Assembly (NCBI GenBank): GCA_018222405.1
Contig: JAAFAI010000007.1
Location: 1 to 64,000 of the forward strand
Direction of reading: 5' to 3'
Source of the DNA: Gammaproteobacteria bacterium
GTDB taxonomy: Bacteria; Pseudomonadota; Gammaproteobacteria; Enterobacterales; Alteromonadaceae
Length of the DNA stretch: 64,000 nt
In this document: piece by piece, positions 43,790 through 54,562 of the stretch
How positions within the stretch are numbered: the stretch's first letter is position 1
Layout of the letters: the number at the start of each line of letters is the position of its first letter
The notes under the pieces: generated by a model
Told to the model about the DNA's origin: nothing
Seen by the model: only the letters and a program-made list of their open reading frames with translations
Databases searched by the model: none
Translations under genes and position numbers: made by a program

Positions 43790-44863
43790 TTAATGTGCTA
43801 CAGCGCCATCCCAGTCGGCCGGGAGGTCGGTGTGCATCAAAGTTTCAATGGTGTGAATGTGATAATGCAGCAGTCGGTCGTCGGGGGCTATCAGCAAAGC
43901 CTTATTGAAATGACTGAGCGCTTCCTGAAAGTCTCTGGTAATACGACAAGCGAGGCCATCACGAATGTAGGGCGCCACGATAAGCTTTTGTTTACGAGTA
44001 TCCTCGCTCAGGTGGTTAAGGACTTCATAAACCCGCACCGGGGCCTGACGACCTTTAACTCTGACCACATCCAGTACCCTGGACTCTATTTGCTGTTTAT
44101 GGCTAATGGCTTTGAGTGTTTGCGCACTGATAACAATATCGGCATGATACTTCGGCGCCAGTCCTTCCAGTCGAAAGGCGATATTCACGCTGTCGCCAAT
44201 CACGGTGGTATCCATTCTGTCATCGCTGCCCACAGTACCCAGGATAACCGGGCCAATATGAACGCCCACGCCAACCCGAATACCTTCATAGCCGGATTTG
44301 GCCCGGTGGCTGTTGTACACGCTAAGGGCTTTTTGCAGGTCGAGTGCCGCATTCACCGCATCGGTCGCTATGTCGGTGCCATTTCCGCCGGGGTGGTCAA
44401 ACAGGGCCATAATGGCGTCGCCGATGAATTTATCGATAAAGCCGCCATTCTGGTGAATGGGGTCGTTCATGCGCAAAAAATAGGAGTTCAGAAAGTTCAT
44501 CAACTCCTGGGGTTTCATTTTCTCCGACAGCCCGGTGAAGCCGCGAATGTCACAAAACAGAATAGCAACTTCGTCTTCGTCGGCGCGGCCGAGCTCGAGG
44601 GTGTCGATACCATGTTTGGCAAAGTGGTCGACAAACTGTTTCGGTACAAACTTCTGGAAAGTCTGATTCAGCCGCATGGCCTCATCAGCCTTTTCCAAAA
44701 AGCGTTGTTCACTATCATCGTTACGAATGACCGGTTCAGGAATAACGCGGGTCGCGGCCCGGGCAATACGAAGGGTAACCCTTCTCTGCCTGATAAGCAG
44801 CAGGGTAACAATCCCGGCGTAGAGTACCGTTACGCACACAAAGGCTGTGTAAAGCAGCGTCAT
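43790..44863 (-). CDS. Membrane-anchored class III adenylate cyclase
   Basis: Makes a cyclic nucleotide from an NTP. One N-terminal membrane helix (about 4-24), then the class III catalytic domain (about 95-290). The metal-binding Asp residues are D105 in ILFCDIRGFTGLSE and D149 in KFIGDAIMALF. K145 and D218 (RMDTTVIGD) are the purine-specifying pair usual for adenylate rather than guanylate cyclases, and N227/R231 in GDSVNIAFRLEGL are the transition-state residues. All key residues are present, so it should be active. The C-terminal 70 residues (FQEALSHFNKALLIAPDDRL) resemble one TPR unit. It follows hemL by 30 bases. Confidence 0.9.
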   Translation of the reverse strand: MTLLYTAFVCVTVLYAGIVTLLLIRQRRVTLRIARAATRVIPEPVIRNDDSEQRFLEKADEAMRLNQTFQKFVPKQFVDHFAKHGIDTLELGRADEDEVAILFCDIRGFTGLSEKMKPQELMNFLNSYFLRMNDPIHQNGGFIDKFIGDAIMALFDHPGGNGTDIATDAVNAALDLQKALSVYNSHRAKSGYEGIRVGVGVHIGPVILGTVGSDDRMDTTVIGDSVNIAFRLEGLAPKYHADIVISAQTLKAISHKQQIESRVLDVVRVKGRQAPVRVYEVLNHLSEDTRKQKLIVAPYIRDGLACRITRDFQEALSHFNKALLIAPDDRLLHYHIHTIETLMHTDLPADWDGAVAH

Positions 44864-44893
44864 CCCTGCATTGTTCCTGATCCGTCCGTTAAC

Positions 44894-46174
44894 TTAAAGG
44901 TTGGCAAACACTTTGCGCGCCGCCTCAAGTGTAGCGTCGACAATGTCCTGCGTATGCATTTTAGACACAAAGCCCGCCTCATAAGAGGCCGGAGCCAGAT
45001 AAACACCTTCGTTGAGCATGCCGTGATAAAACTGCTTAAAGCGCTCCTGATTGCAGTTAATTGCCTGCTGATAGTTCACAACCTTATCGACGTCGGTGAA
45101 AAACAGGCCGAACATTGAACCGGCGTGGTTGGTGGTAAATGGAATACCGTGCTCATCAGCGATGGCCTGAAATCCTTCAACCAGCGCTTTAGTGCTGTTA
45201 AAGATAGGTTCATAGAGGCCAGGCTCGGCAATTTGTTCCATCGCTGCCAGACCCGCCGCCATGGCGATAGGATTACCTGATAAGGTACCTGCCTGATAGA
45301 CAGGGCCGGTTGGTGCAATATGGGTGAGAATGGATTTTTTACCACCAAATGCACCCACCGGCATACCACCACCAATGACTTTGCCAAGACAAGTCAGGTC
45401 GGGAGTGACGCCATAGCGCTCCTGCGCGCCGCCGCGGCTTACCCGAAAACCAGTCATTACCTCGTCAAAAATCAGTACCGCGCCGTGCTCGTCACAAATA
45501 TCGCGCAGGCCTTGTAAAAACCCATCGACGGGGGGAATACAGTTCATGTTGCCGGCAACCGGCTCAACAATAATACAGGCAATATCGTCGCCCACTTCAG
45601 CAAATACCTGCTTAACGCTATCGAGGTTATTATATTCAACGGTTAAGGTATGCTGTGCTACGTCGGCTGGTACGCCCGGCGAGCTCGGTACGCCAAGGGT
45701 AAGAGCGCCGGAACCGGCTTTTACCAGCAGGGAATCGGCGTGGCCATGATAGCAGCCTTCAAACTTCACCAGCTTATTTTTGCCGGTGTAACCACGCGCC
45801 AGACGAATGGCTGACATAGTGGCTTCGGTGCCTGAGTTCACCATCCTGACCATTTCCATGGATGGCACTATCTCACGCACTTTTTCGGCCATAATAATTT
45901 CGGCTTCAGTGGGGGCACCGAAGCTTAAACCCGAAGCCGCGGCATGGATTACCGCTTCGCGGATTTTGTCGTTGTTGTGGCCCAGTACCATAGGACCCCA
46001 TGACTGCACATAGTCAATGTAACGCTTGCCATCCACATCATAGATATACGGGCCGTCTGCCTTTTCAATAAAGCGCGGTGTTCCGCCGACTGCTTTAAAG
46101 GCTCGCACAGGTGAATTTACGCCACCGGGAATAGAAAGTTGGGCGCGCTCAAATAGTTGTTCGGATCGTTGCAT
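44894..46174 (-). CDS. hemL: Glutamate-1-semialdehyde 2,1-aminomutase
   Basis: PLP enzyme that turns glutamate-1-semialdehyde into 5-aminolevulinate in the C5 route of haem synthesis. [27 protein letters not shown] is the conserved beginning (residues 1-27). The catalytic PLP Lys lies in [17 protein letters not shown], and [18 protein letters not shown] includes the PLP-ring Asp. The length of 426 residues is normal. It starts seven bases after the pyrB stop and is followed by the cyclase gene, so pyrB-hemL-cyclase-small protein may form one transcript. Confidence 0.96.
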   Translation of the reverse strand: MQRSEQLFERAQLSIPGGVNSPVRAFKAVGGTPRFIEKADGPYIYDVDGKRYIDYVQSWGPMVLGHNNDKIREAVIHAAASGLSFGAPTEAEIIMAEKVREIVPSMEMVRMVNSGTEATMSAIRLARGYTGKNKLVKFEGCYHGHADSLLVKAGSGALTLGVPSSPGVPADVAQHTLTVEYNNLDSVKQVFAEVGDDIACIIVEPVAGNMNCIPPVDGFLQGLRDICDEHGAVLIFDEVMTGFRVSRGGAQERYGVTPDLTCLGKVIGGGMPVGAFGGKKSILTHIAPTGPVYQAGTLSGNPIAMAAGLAAMEQIAEPGLYEPIFNSTKALVEGFQAIADEHGIPFTTNHAGSMFGLFFTDVDKVVNYQQAINCNQERFKQFYHGMLNEGVYLAPASYEAGFVSKMHTQDIVDATLEAARKVFANL

Positions 46175-46181
46175 AATGTTT

Positions 46182-47192
46182 TTAGCTCTTATTGCTATAC
46201 CAGATGACAGGCTTTTCGTATTGACTCACCAGATTTTCCACGCCGAGCGTGAGAGCGAATAACGCCATGCGCACTAATACGCCGTTGTCGGTTTGTCTGA
46301 AAATCGCCAGATTAGGGTTGAGATTGAGGTCGTTATCCAGCTCGTTAGCCTCTGTACGGGAATCCCTCGGTAACGGATGCATAATAACGGTTTTAGATTG
46401 AAAGTGCCGGGTGTAAATTGATTGATTTAAACGGAATTTTCCGCGGTATTTATTGGCTTCATCCTGCGAAGGGAAGCGTTCCTCCTGAATACGGGTCTGA
46501 TAACAAATATCGGCGTCCATATTCCCTTCGAGCTGATCGGTTACCTTTAATGAGTGACCGGCATTTTCAATAGCTTCCAGTATGTAGTCCGGCATCGCCA
46601 GCTCTTTGGGAGATATCAAAGTAAAACGAACGTTCTTGAATAAGCACAGCAGTTTAGACAGGGAGTGCACGGTTCGCCCATAACGTAAGTCACCAATCAT
46701 GGCGATGTGCAGGCCATCAATGGTTTTGTTATTGAACTGTAGTTCTCGCTTAATGGTAAACAGGTCAAGTAAGGCCTGCGTGGGATGCTCATTGGCACCA
46801 TCACCGCCGTTTAACACCGGTACCCGGCTGCCTTCCGCAAATTCAGCAACTGAGCCGGCAGCCGGATGGCGCATGGCAATAATGTCGGAATAGCCGCTGA
46901 GTACCCGGGCTGTGTCGTAAAGGGATTCCCCTTTAGCCAGCGCGGAGTTTGCCATGCCGGTGGTTTCCCGCACTTCACCGCCGAGCAGGTTGAAGGCTGT
47001 ACCAAAGCTCACCCGGGTTCGGGTACTGGGTTCAAAAAACAGGTTACCCAGAATTGCGCCTTCAAGAACAGTGGTTCTCTTTTGACGCCTGGCGTAGGGT
47101 TCCATGCTTTGGGCGACACTAAAGACCAGTTCTATCGCATCACGATCGAACTGAGAGACAGAAAGAATATGATTACCGGTGAAACTCGACAT
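46182..47192 (-). CDS. pyrB: Aspartate carbamoyltransferase, catalytic subunit
   Basis: Condenses carbamoyl phosphate with aspartate, the committed step of pyrimidine synthesis. The carbamoyl-phosphate site [14 protein letters not shown] and the segments [16 protein letters not shown] and [11 protein letters not shown] are conserved. At 336 residues it is somewhat longer than E. coli PyrB (311), and no pyrI follows. This is the type found in several marine gammaproteobacteria that works without the PyrI regulatory subunit, so CTP feedback may be absent; that is inference. First gene of the string leading into hemL. Confidence 0.94.
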   Translation of the reverse strand: MSSFTGNHILSVSQFDRDAIELVFSVAQSMEPYARRQKRTTVLEGAILGNLFFEPSTRTRVSFGTAFNLLGGEVRETTGMANSALAKGESLYDTARVLSGYSDIIAMRHPAAGSVAEFAEGSRVPVLNGGDGANEHPTQALLDLFTIKRELQFNNKTIDGLHIAMIGDLRYGRTVHSLSKLLCLFKNVRFTLISPKELAMPDYILEAIENAGHSLKVTDQLEGNMDADICYQTRIQEERFPSQDEANKYRGKFRLNQSIYTRHFQSKTVIMHPLPRDSRTEANELDNDLNLNPNLAIFRQTDNGVLVRMALFALTLGVENLVSQYEKPVIWYSNKS

Positions 47193-47392
47193 AGATTTAG
47201 CTGCGGCCTCATTGATTTGTGGCTAGTGTAGCAAAAATCGCTAACTGCCGTGCGGATTATCGTTGCGCGGGATCATATCCCTGTGCGTAAACATTGCCAA
47301 GATTGGCGTGCTAAATATATTCCCTCAGCGTTGCAACCGGGGCATGATAAACTATTTACTCAAATCCGTCGTTTAAATGAACAGTACAGCGT

Positions 47393-47566
47393 ATGCCCAA
47401 GCCTAACAAAATGACGAACCAGAGCCAGACTGAGTCCTCCGGCAAGGGGAGCCAAAACAAAACTGGCTGGTGGTCAACGAACTGCCCTTTTTGTAAGCGT
47501 ATGCGCCTGTATGTGATTTGGACAATATTAATGTTTGTGGTGTATTTCTATGTCTTCCAGCGATGA
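47393..47566 (+). CDS. 57-residue CPFC membrane microprotein
   Basis: A short gene, ATG at 47393, stop TGA at 47564-47566. The N-terminal 28 residues are polar and basic (NKMTNQSQTESSGKGSQNKT). Then comes a possible redox or zinc motif, WSTNCPFCKRMRL, and one membrane helix (LYVIWTILMFVVYFYVF). The end overlaps the start of the DUF2982 gene by 17 bases, which suggests coupled translation. No strong ribosome site is visible before the ATG. I do not recognise the family. A CPxC pair facing the cytoplasm could bind metal or be redox-active. Confidence 0.6.
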   Translation: MPKPNKMTNQSQTESSGKGSQNKTGWWSTNCPFCKRMRLYVIWTILMFVVYFYVFQR

Positions 47567-48239
47567 TTACATTTTTATCCGCTCTACCGCTAAACGCAAC
47601 GGCCTCACCACATTGCTGATTGGCGTAGCCGTATTGCTGATTGCTTCAGTGGCGTTAAACCTTAGTCCTGACTGGTTGTTTTTACCTCTTATATTTGCGG
47701 TAAGTGGTGGTATCGTTACCATATTAGTGGGCTGGTTTAAATTGCGGGAACCGCCGCATAGTCTGGCCATTGGCCGCGATAAAGTGAGCTACCAGCATCG
47801 CTGCGGACAATGGCATATTGCCTGGGATGATATTCAGCGGGTGGATTGCCCCCGGGTGAGTCGCGGGCTGAACCATGACACTCTGGAGCTGGTGGGCTTT
47901 AAACTAAAACGCTACGACGAATTTTTAACGACCATCTCGCCGCGTCTGGCCTCCCATATTATTATTGAGCAGCGGCCACTGATGGTACACGCCCAGGATA
48001 AGTCCTGTTCGACCGGCGGCTGCTACAGCAGTAGTTTGTTCGAAGATAAACCTTTTGTATTGGAAAACGGCGAGACCTTAACCGGCATCAAGGCTATCCT
48101 GGCTAATCGTATGACGGCGGTGAGAAATGCGCTGGGCTATGACGTGTTTATTTCTGCCAGTGAATTAGACCGTGAGCCGGGCGAGTTTGTCGGGCTGTTG
48201 CGCGAGTGTCAGGTGGCGCGGTTACGTGAACAGGCTTAG
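47550..48239 (+). CDS. DUF2982 membrane protein
   Basis: A protein of the DUF2982 family, typical of marine gammaproteobacteria; function unknown. Two N-terminal helices (TTLLIGVAVLLIASVALNL and WLFLPLIFAVSGGIVTILVG) precede a soluble domain with a PH-like start (HSLAIGRDKVSYQHRCGQW, AWDDIQRVDCPR) and a cysteine pair (KSCSTGGCYSSS). I choose ATG 47550 (MSSSDDYIFIRS) inside the end of the microprotein gene; an upstream TTG has no support. The 3' end overlaps the converging hybrid kinase gene by four bases. Confidence 0.85.
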   Translation: MSSSDDYIFIRSTAKRNGLTTLLIGVAVLLIASVALNLSPDWLFLPLIFAVSGGIVTILVGWFKLREPPHSLAIGRDKVSYQHRCGQWHIAWDDIQRVDCPRVSRGLNHDTLELVGFKLKRYDEFLTTISPRLASHIIIEQRPLMVHAQDKSCSTGGCYSSSLFEDKPFVLENGETLTGIKAILANRMTAVRNALGYDVFISASELDREPGEFVGLLRECQVARLREQA

Positions 48240-51200
48240 TGGGTAAAGGCTCCGTTATCCTGAATAAATTTGTCGGCCTGGGCGGCAGCGATTTCGCATT
48301 CCAGAATAATGGTCGGCAGCATTTCAGCCACCTCATAATGATTGCCGAGTTTCAGGGCGGACTCCATCTCGTTGGCCAGCGCCTGGAGTTTTGGCACCCC
48401 AGTGTAACAGCAAGCCCCATGCAGCCGGTGGATCTCATCCTGTACGCCTTTGTAATGGCGCGCATCCCATTCACTTCTGATCACTTCTGCCGCCTGGGGT
48501 AAATGAGCAATAAACTCACCTAGCAGTTCCATCGCCAGGTCCCGGTTCTGATTCGCGCGCTTAAGGGCCAGCTGCCAGTCCAGCGTTGGCAACGCCATCG
48601 CGCTGCTGTCTACGCCCTGACACCAGCGTTTGATAAGGGTGATAAGCGTAGAAAACTCAATGGGTTTGGGCAGATAGTCTTCCATGCCGGATGACAGCAG
48701 GCGCTCCTGCTCTTCCTTAAACGCATGAGCTGTAACGGCAATAATTGGCGTTCCGGCGTTAAGGGACGTTTTGCGGATGTGACGTGTAGCCTGAATACCG
48801 TCCATTCCGGGCATTTGAACGTCCATCAGGATCAAATCAAATTCTTCGTTTTTACAACGGTTCACTGAGTCCTGACCACTGGTGGATAAGGTGAGCTGCA
48901 CCGGTGAGTCAGCCAGCCAGGTATCCAGCAGTTTCAGGTTCATGTCCATATCGTCCACAGCCAGAATGCGGGCTTTGGGCAATGTATTAAGCTTACTCTG
49001 CTGGGATGAGGCTTTCTCTCTAATGTTGCCATGAACAATGCCATCAAGTTTGGTAATGGTGAGTGGCATTCTTACCTGAGCTTCAAAATCCTCGATGTAG
49101 GCCGGAAAGTCGGTCAGCGGTTCTTCACCTGAGTACCATAGAATGCGTTTGGCGGCGTTAAAGACGCACAAGGCTTCGAGCATTTGCTCACGAGCGGCTT
49201 TTTTCAGCGTTGGCAGGGTGGCAAACAGGTAGTCAAACTCTTCTTCAATAGACGTAACATGGGCAATGGACTCCACGCAATATACCCTGGCTCCAAGACT
49301 AATCATCATTTGCGCACTGGCGCGGCGACTCTCCGGATGCGGATCAAAAACTAATACCCGCTTGTTAAGCCACTCTGGTAATGGTGAGAGCGCGTAACGC
49401 TGGCTTAACTGGTTGGTTCGCAGCACAACGGTAAAGGTACTGCCTTGTCCCGGTGCGGTTTTGAGTGTCAGGTGGCCGCGCATTAACTTAACCAGTTCCT
49501 GGCAGATCACCAGGCCCAGGCCGGTTCCCTGGTAGCTGCGGTTAAGCGCGTCATCGATTTGTGAAAAAGCACTGAACAGCTTGTTCTTATCCTTGCGGCT
49601 GATACCAATCCCGGTATCCTCGATTTTAATTTCCAGCTCATGAATTCCGTGTTGCAGTGCCTTACCTTCAACGGCCAGTTTGATATAGCCCGACGAGGTA
49701 AATTTCAGGGCATTACTTAGCAGGTTGTTAAGGATTTGCCGGATACGGAAAACATCGCCAATCAGTTTTTCCGGTAACGGACCCAGTTCAAGAATAAACT
49801 CCAGCCCTTTCATATGCGCCGACTTCGACATAATAGTCACCATCTCTTCAATCAAAGAGTTGGGGGAGAAAGGCTGGTTGTTAATTTGCAGTTTACCGGC
49901 TTCGATTTTGGAAAAATCCAGCACGTCATTCACAATGGTGAGCAGGTTGTCGGCCGCGGTGTTGATGATCCGAACCTGTTCCATTTTATCCACTGGCAGG
50001 GTCAGGTTAGTGAGCTCTTTACTGAAACCTAAAATGGCGTTCAGAGGTGTCCGGATCTCGTGACTCATGTTGGCCAGAAATTGTGACTTAACATTACTGG
50101 CTTTAATGGCGTCTTTACGGGCGATGTCGAGCCTGGCATTTTGCTCTTCTATCAGCTCCATATTGTGGCGCAGTTCGTCGGTCGCCTGGCTGACTTCGTT
50201 CTCAAGCTGACTGCGGCTTTTCTCCATCAGTGCTATTGAAAACAGGCCGGCTTCACAGAATACCGCCACCTGAAAACAATAGGTGGTAAGCAGATTCGAC
50301 GGCAAAATACCGACCAGACTAAGCATGCCAACAATGGCACCAGTGGCCAGAATACCCCAGGCAAAGATAAAGTAGCGCGCCGGTCGGTAGCGTTTGCCGT
50401 AGGCTTCAAAACCTGCGGCGATGTAACTGGTGATCGACAACATGCCAATGCCATACACCAGATTATGCTCCCACACCGGTGGGAAGATATCGACCAGCGT
50501 AGCCAGCCCCATAAAGCCCTGTAACCATAAAAAGCCCACGACCACCGGATGCATGGAGGGTGAGTTGCTTTTGGTTTCCAGAAATATTAGCGAGAAGATG
50601 CCGGAACTGATGCCTATCAAAGAGAATATCAGCGACGTGTAGGGAGAGAGCAGTGGTGACAACGTATCGGCAAAGAAAAAGTCGATATGACCGCCCCACA
50701 CAAATTGCCAGACCAGCACGGTAATGATGTAAGCCACATAGGCAATCAGGCTTGGCTCACGGGAACCAAAATAGAGCACCAGGTTGTAGATAGCCAGGAT
50801 GAACAGTCCGCCGTAAAACAGGCCCCAGATGAGGTTATCTATCTGGCTGATGCGAATTTCGGCCGCCTCAGACATGACATAAATCGGCGCAATCAGGCTG
50901 GAAGAATCGCTTTGTACACGAATAAACAGCTCGGCTTCTTCACCAACAGGGATACTGCTATTAAAGGTCGGCACGCGGTAAAGCTGTTCGCGTTGCAGCT
51001 TGCCCTGGTGACTCTGTGATACCACCTCGTTGTTAATTACCAGGTAAAAATCGACGGTATCGAGCTGACTGAAGTTTAATGAAAATACCCAGTCGGTGTT
51101 GTGCGAGAGGTTGGACAGTTCAGCATGCAGCCACAGGCCTTTATCGCTGAAACCATAGTTGGGGTTGTTGTCAGCCTGATAAATGAACTCATGACGACGT

Positions 51201-51370
51201 TTGAGGATTTCACTGATAGTAAAGGGCGAGGACTGCTCATGCTGAATAGCGAAGTTGTCGGCCAGTAGTTGAGTTTGTTCACCGTCATACAGATGCACAC
51301 CGGCGTGTACTGGCAGGCTGAGCCAGGTAAGCAGGAGTAACCAGAGGATAACGGAGAATTTGCCGATCAA
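48236..51370 (-). CDS. Hybrid sensor histidine kinase (7TMR-DISM, HisKA, HATPase, REC, Hpt)
   Basis: A 1044-residue BarA-like phosphorelay protein. Order: signal peptide (1-23), a periplasmic 7TMR-DISM extracellular domain (about 30-170), seven membrane helices (about 180-385), and a coiled coil. HisKA follows with His437 in NMSHEIRTPLNA, then HATPase_c (N box NLLSNALKF; GTGLGLVICQELV). A degenerate receiver-like stretch comes next (KRVLVFDPHPESRRAS), then a true receiver (LILMDVQMPGMDG, phospho-Asp) and a C-terminal Hpt domain (EIHRLHGACCYTG, phospho-His). The DISM domain suggests sensing of a small ligand, perhaps a sugar. No response regulator gene is adjacent, so the final partner (UvrY/GacA type?) is elsewhere. 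Confidence 0.93.
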   Translation of the reverse strand: MIGKFSVILWLLLLTWLSLPVHAGVHLYDGEQTQLLADNFAIQHEQSSPFTISEILKRRHEFIYQADNNPNYGFSDKGLWLHAELSNLSHNTDWVFSLNFSQLDTVDFYLVINNEVVSQSHQGKLQREQLYRVPTFNSSIPVGEEAELFIRVQSDSSSLIAPIYVMSEAAEIRISQIDNLIWGLFYGGLFILAIYNLVLYFGSREPSLIAYVAYIITVLVWQFVWGGHIDFFFADTLSPLLSPYTSLIFSLIGISSGIFSLIFLETKSNSPSMHPVVVGFLWLQGFMGLATLVDIFPPVWEHNLVYGIGMLSITSYIAAGFEAYGKRYRPARYFIFAWGILATGAIVGMLSLVGILPSNLLTTYCFQVAVFCEAGLFSIALMEKSRSQLENEVSQATDELRHNMELIEEQNARLDIARKDAIKASNVKSQFLANMSHEIRTPLNAILGFSKELTNLTLPVDKMEQVRIINTAADNLLTIVNDVLDFSKIEAGKLQINNQPFSPNSLIEEMVTIMSKSAHMKGLEFILELGPLPEKLIGDVFRIRQILNNLLSNALKFTSSGYIKLAVEGKALQHGIHELEIKIEDTGIGISRKDKNKLFSAFSQIDDALNRSYQGTGLGLVICQELVKLMRGHLTLKTAPGQGSTFTVVLRTNQLSQRYALSPLPEWLNKRVLVFDPHPESRRASAQMMISLGARVYCVESIAHVTSIEEEFDYLFATLPTLKKAAREQMLEALCVFNAAKRILWYSGEEPLTDFPAYIEDFEAQVRMPLTITKLDGIVHGNIREKASSQQSKLNTLPKARILAVDDMDMNLKLLDTWLADSPVQLTLSTSGQDSVNRCKNEEFDLILMDVQMPGMDGIQATRHIRKTSLNAGTPIIAVTAHAFKEEQERLLSSGMEDYLPKPIEFSTLITLIKRWCQGVDSSAMALPTLDWQLALKRANQNRDLAMELLGEFIAHLPQAAEVIRSEWDARHYKGVQDEIHRLHGACCYTGVPKLQALANEMESALKLGNHYEVAEMLPTIILECEIAAAQADKFIQDNGAFTH

Positions 51371-51600
51371 AATGATTGCGCCTTTAAATACAGATTGGCG
51401 GTTGCCGAACGCTTATTAAACCCTAACTTTGGCTCCTCTGCAAAAGCTTGATTGAATACGGATTAATCTGTCCGGGATGACGGAGATGATCTATTGCGCT
51501 TCATGGCGGATTAACTCACAATGGGATGAGAATCATTGCGGCAACTCACACTCCCCCGGCGGATTGGTGTAAATAATAAGACGAGAATAAAACAGTACCC

Positions 51601-53853
51601 ATGAGCGACGAAATTACCATTAACCAAGACGGTGTCGAACAGCTCCCCATTCGACGATTTACTGAAGACGCTTATCTGAATTACTCCATGTATGTCATCA
51701 TGGACCGTGCCTTACCCAATATTGGTGACGGCCTCAAACCCGTACAGCGGCGGATTATTTATGCGATGTCCGATCTGGGCCTGAGCTCCACGGCAAAGCA
51801 CAAAAAATCAGCCCGTACCGTGGGTGATGTACTGGGTAAATTCCACCCTCATGGTGATTCTGCGTGTTACGAAGCTATGGTCCTTATGGCCCAGCCTTTC
51901 TCTTATCGCTATCCGTTGGTCGACGGCCAGGGCAACTGGGGAGCGCCGGACGATCCGAAATCATTTGCTGCCATGCGTTATACCGAGGCGCGGCTGTCTA
52001 AATTCAGTGAAGTGCTGTTGTCAGAACTTGGCCAGGGAACCGTTGACTGGATCCCTAACTTTGATGGCACGCTGAACGAGCCGCTGGTGCTGCCAGCGCG
52101 ATTACCGCATATCCTGCTAAACGGGGTAACTGGTATTGCCGTGGGGATGGCCACCGATATTCCGCCGCACAATGTGCGAGAAGTTGCTCATGCCTGTGCC
52201 AGATTGCTGGATAACAGCAAAACCGAGCTACATGAATTACTTGAGGATATTCAGGGCCCTGACTATCCCACTGACGCCGAAATTATTACCCCGCGTAGCG
52301 ATATTCGTAAGCTCTACGAAACCGGGCGCGGCAGTATTAAGATGCGCGCCAAGTATCATGAAGAAAGTGGTGATGTGGTTATTACCGCACTGCCACATCA
52401 ATCCTCCGGTGCGAAAATTCTGGAACAGATTGCCGGTCAGATGCAGGCTAAAAAGTTACCTATGGTCAGCGATTTGCGCGATGAGTCAGATCATGAAAAC
52501 CCCACGCGGCTGGTGGTTGTGCCACGGTCTAACCGGGTTGATACCGAACAATTGATGCAGCATCTGTTTGCCACGACCGATCTGGAAAAAAGCTACCGGG
52601 TTAACCTGAATATGATTGGCCTGGATGGCCGGCCGCAGGTCAAGGATTTGCGGACTATCCTGAGTGAGTGGCTGGTATTCAGAAAAGATACCGTCACCCG
52701 TCGTTTGCAATTCCGCCTGGATAAAGTGCTGGCTCGCCTGCATATTCTTGAAGGTTTAATGATTGCCTTTTTGAATATCGATGAGGTGATTGAAATTATT
52801 CGCTTCCACGATGAACCCAAAGCGGAGTTAATGCGCCGCTTTAGTCTGAGTGACAAGCAGGCCGAAGCGATTCTGGAACTAAAACTGCGCCACCTTGCCA
52901 AGCTCGAAGAAATGAAGATTCGCGGTGAGCAGGAAGAGCTAGAAAAAGAACGTGACCATCTGCAGCAGTTGCTCGGCTCCGATCGCCGTTTAAAAACACT
53001 GATTAAGAAAGAAATTCTGCAGGATGCTGAAACCTATGGTGACGACCGCCGTTCTCCTATCGTTGAGCGAGCCGAAGCTAAGGCTCTGAGCGAGAAAGAA
53101 CTGGTGCCCAGTGAAGCCGTTACTGTAGTGCTATCTGAAAAAGGCTGGGCTCGGTGTGCCAAAGGGCACGATATTGATGCCGAGGCCTTAAGTTATAAGT
53201 CAGGCGATAAGTACCTTGCCAGTGCCCAGGGGCGCAGCAATCAGCCAGTGGTGTTTCTCGACACTTCAGGGCGGGCATTCTCCTGTGATGCGCATGGCTT
53301 GCCATCGGCCCGAAGTCAGGGCGAACCGCTGACAGGTCGCTTTAGTGTAGTGGCCGGGGAACAGTTTAGTCATGTAGTGATGGGCGCCGATGATGGAAAG
53401 TATCTGATGGCCTCTGACGCTGGCTACGGTTTCGTTGGCACCTTTACTGATATGATCAGTAAGAACAAAGCGGGTAAAGCCTACCTGAACCTGCCGACTG
53501 GTGCCAAAGTGCTCGCCCCGCAGCGGGTGGATAACCTGGATACCGACTGGTGCATGGCTATTTCAAACGAAGGCCGCATGTTGCTGTTTCCATTGCGGGA
53601 TTTGCCGAGTCTGGGTAAAGGTAAGGGGAATAAGCTTATCAGCATCCCATCGGCCAAAGCGCAAACCCATGAAGAGTATGTCAAAGTGCTTGCGGTTGTT
53701 CCGGAAGGCGCGGCAGTTAAAATTACTGCGGGCAAACGGAGTATGACCCTGAGCGCGGAAGATCTGGCGCACTACCAGGGCGAGCGCGGTCGTCGCGGTA
53801 ATAAGCTCCCCCGCGGGTTACAGCGTGTCGACCAGGTCGACATCGAAATTTAG
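51601..53853 (+). CDS. parC: DNA topoisomerase IV subunit A
   Basis: The DNA-cutting subunit of topoisomerase IV, which unlinks daughter chromosomes. The catalytic Tyr (about 127) is in [11 protein letters not shown]. The quinolone-resistance region [12 protein letters not shown] keeps Ser87 and Glu91 (E. coli Ser80/Glu84), the susceptible wild-type residues. GYxF-like domain and coiled coil ([19 protein letters not shown]) are followed by the C-terminal beta-pinwheel. The length of 750 residues is normal. parE is not adjacent in the window, and the gene has its own terminator. Confidence 0.96.
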   Translation: MSDEITINQDGVEQLPIRRFTEDAYLNYSMYVIMDRALPNIGDGLKPVQRRIIYAMSDLGLSSTAKHKKSARTVGDVLGKFHPHGDSACYEAMVLMAQPFSYRYPLVDGQGNWGAPDDPKSFAAMRYTEARLSKFSEVLLSELGQGTVDWIPNFDGTLNEPLVLPARLPHILLNGVTGIAVGMATDIPPHNVREVAHACARLLDNSKTELHELLEDIQGPDYPTDAEIITPRSDIRKLYETGRGSIKMRAKYHEESGDVVITALPHQSSGAKILEQIAGQMQAKKLPMVSDLRDESDHENPTRLVVVPRSNRVDTEQLMQHLFATTDLEKSYRVNLNMIGLDGRPQVKDLRTILSEWLVFRKDTVTRRLQFRLDKVLARLHILEGLMIAFLNIDEVIEIIRFHDEPKAELMRRFSLSDKQAEAILELKLRHLAKLEEMKIRGEQEELEKERDHLQQLLGSDRRLKTLIKKEILQDAETYGDDRRSPIVERAEAKALSEKELVPSEAVTVVLSEKGWARCAKGHDIDAEALSYKSGDKYLASAQGRSNQPVVFLDTSGRAFSCDAHGLPSARSQGEPLTGRFSVVAGEQFSHVVMGADDGKYLMASDAGYGFVGTFTDMISKNKAGKAYLNLPTGAKVLAPQRVDNLDTDWCMAISNEGRMLLFPLRDLPSLGKGKGNKLISIPSAKAQTHEEYVKVLAVVPEGAAVKITAGKRSMTLSAEDLAHYQGERGRRGNKLPRGLQRVDQVDIEI

Positions 53854-53862
53854 CTGTTTAAT

Positions 53863-53892
53863 GCGCCCTGGCTCCACAGGGCGCAGGCTTTT
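53863..53892 (+). terminator. Terminator after parC
   Basis: Stem GCGCCCTG-gctcca-CAGGGCGC followed by AGGCTTTT. Confidence 0.85.
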
Positions 53893-54020
53893 CTGCAAAA
53901 CCTCTCCCAGTGCTAACACCTACAGTCTAAAAATCTGATTTTATTGGGCAGTTTGTGTGTGCTTTCAGCGACTTCTTCTACACTTAATACCAATCGCCAC
54001 AGGATTTATGGAAAGTCTTT

Positions 54021-54562
54021 ATGCTTGGAATTGTGTTCACGTCGCTGGTGGAAATGCTCGAGGACAATATCTCACCTGAATTTGCCGACGAAGTATTGGT
54101 TGAGGCAAACCTGGAGAACGATGGTGCTTTAACGCTGTGGGTTATTATCCTTTCAGTGAGCTGCAAAAAATTATGGTGGTGCTGGTAAATAAGACCGGCC
54201 GGTCGCTGGACGATTTACTCTATGATTATGGCAAGTACCTGTTTACGGTACTGTCAGCAGGTCATGCTGAGATGATGGCCAATCGCCAGTCGGTACTGGA
54301 AATTCTCGATTGCCTGGATGACGATATTCATGTGCAGGTAAGAAAGTTATACCCCGATGCCGATCTGCCCTCGTTTAAGGTGTTGGAGCGTACTCCCGAG
54401 ACGATAAAAATGGAATATCATTCCATGCACGACCTATACGCCCTGGCTGAAGGCCTTATCGACGGCGCGGCGGCGTATTTTTCGCAACAGGTTGAGCATT
54501 TCGTGACGCCAACCGAATTGCAGCACACTTATCATATAGACGTAAAATTAATCGCATCGTGA
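54021..54562 (+). pseudogene. H-NOX haem-nitric oxide sensor gene with a one-base frameshift
   Basis: An H-NOX (HNOB) protein binds haem and NO and regulates a partner enzyme. The first frame (ATG 54021) reads MLGIVFTSLVEMLEDNIS and on to LENDGA, then runs out of frame to a stop at 54186. The rest, from about 54128, is in the next frame: FNAVGYYPFSELQKIMVVLV, YGKYLFTVLSAGHAEMM with the likely proximal His, and HVQVRKLYPDADLPSF. Restoring one T in the TTT at 54128-54130 rejoins it into a normal 180-residue protein. The YxSxR haem-propionate motif is YHSMH, with His for Arg. Either a true frameshift mutation or an assembly error. It overlaps the GGDEF-EAL gene by four bases. Confidence 0.85.

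Noticed and set aside
43793-45118. A 441-codon open frame on the plus strand
   Set aside because: It lies entirely antisense to the cyclase and hemL genes, which carry complete family motifs; its translation has no recognisable domain.
51526-51537. TGAGAATCATT, similar to half of a Fur box, upstream of parC
   Set aside because: Only one partial match; parC is not a known iron-regulated gene.
53944-54132. A 62-codon plus-strand frame before the H-NOX second half
   Set aside because: It is in a third frame; the true H-NOX N-terminus is encoded from 54021 in another frame.
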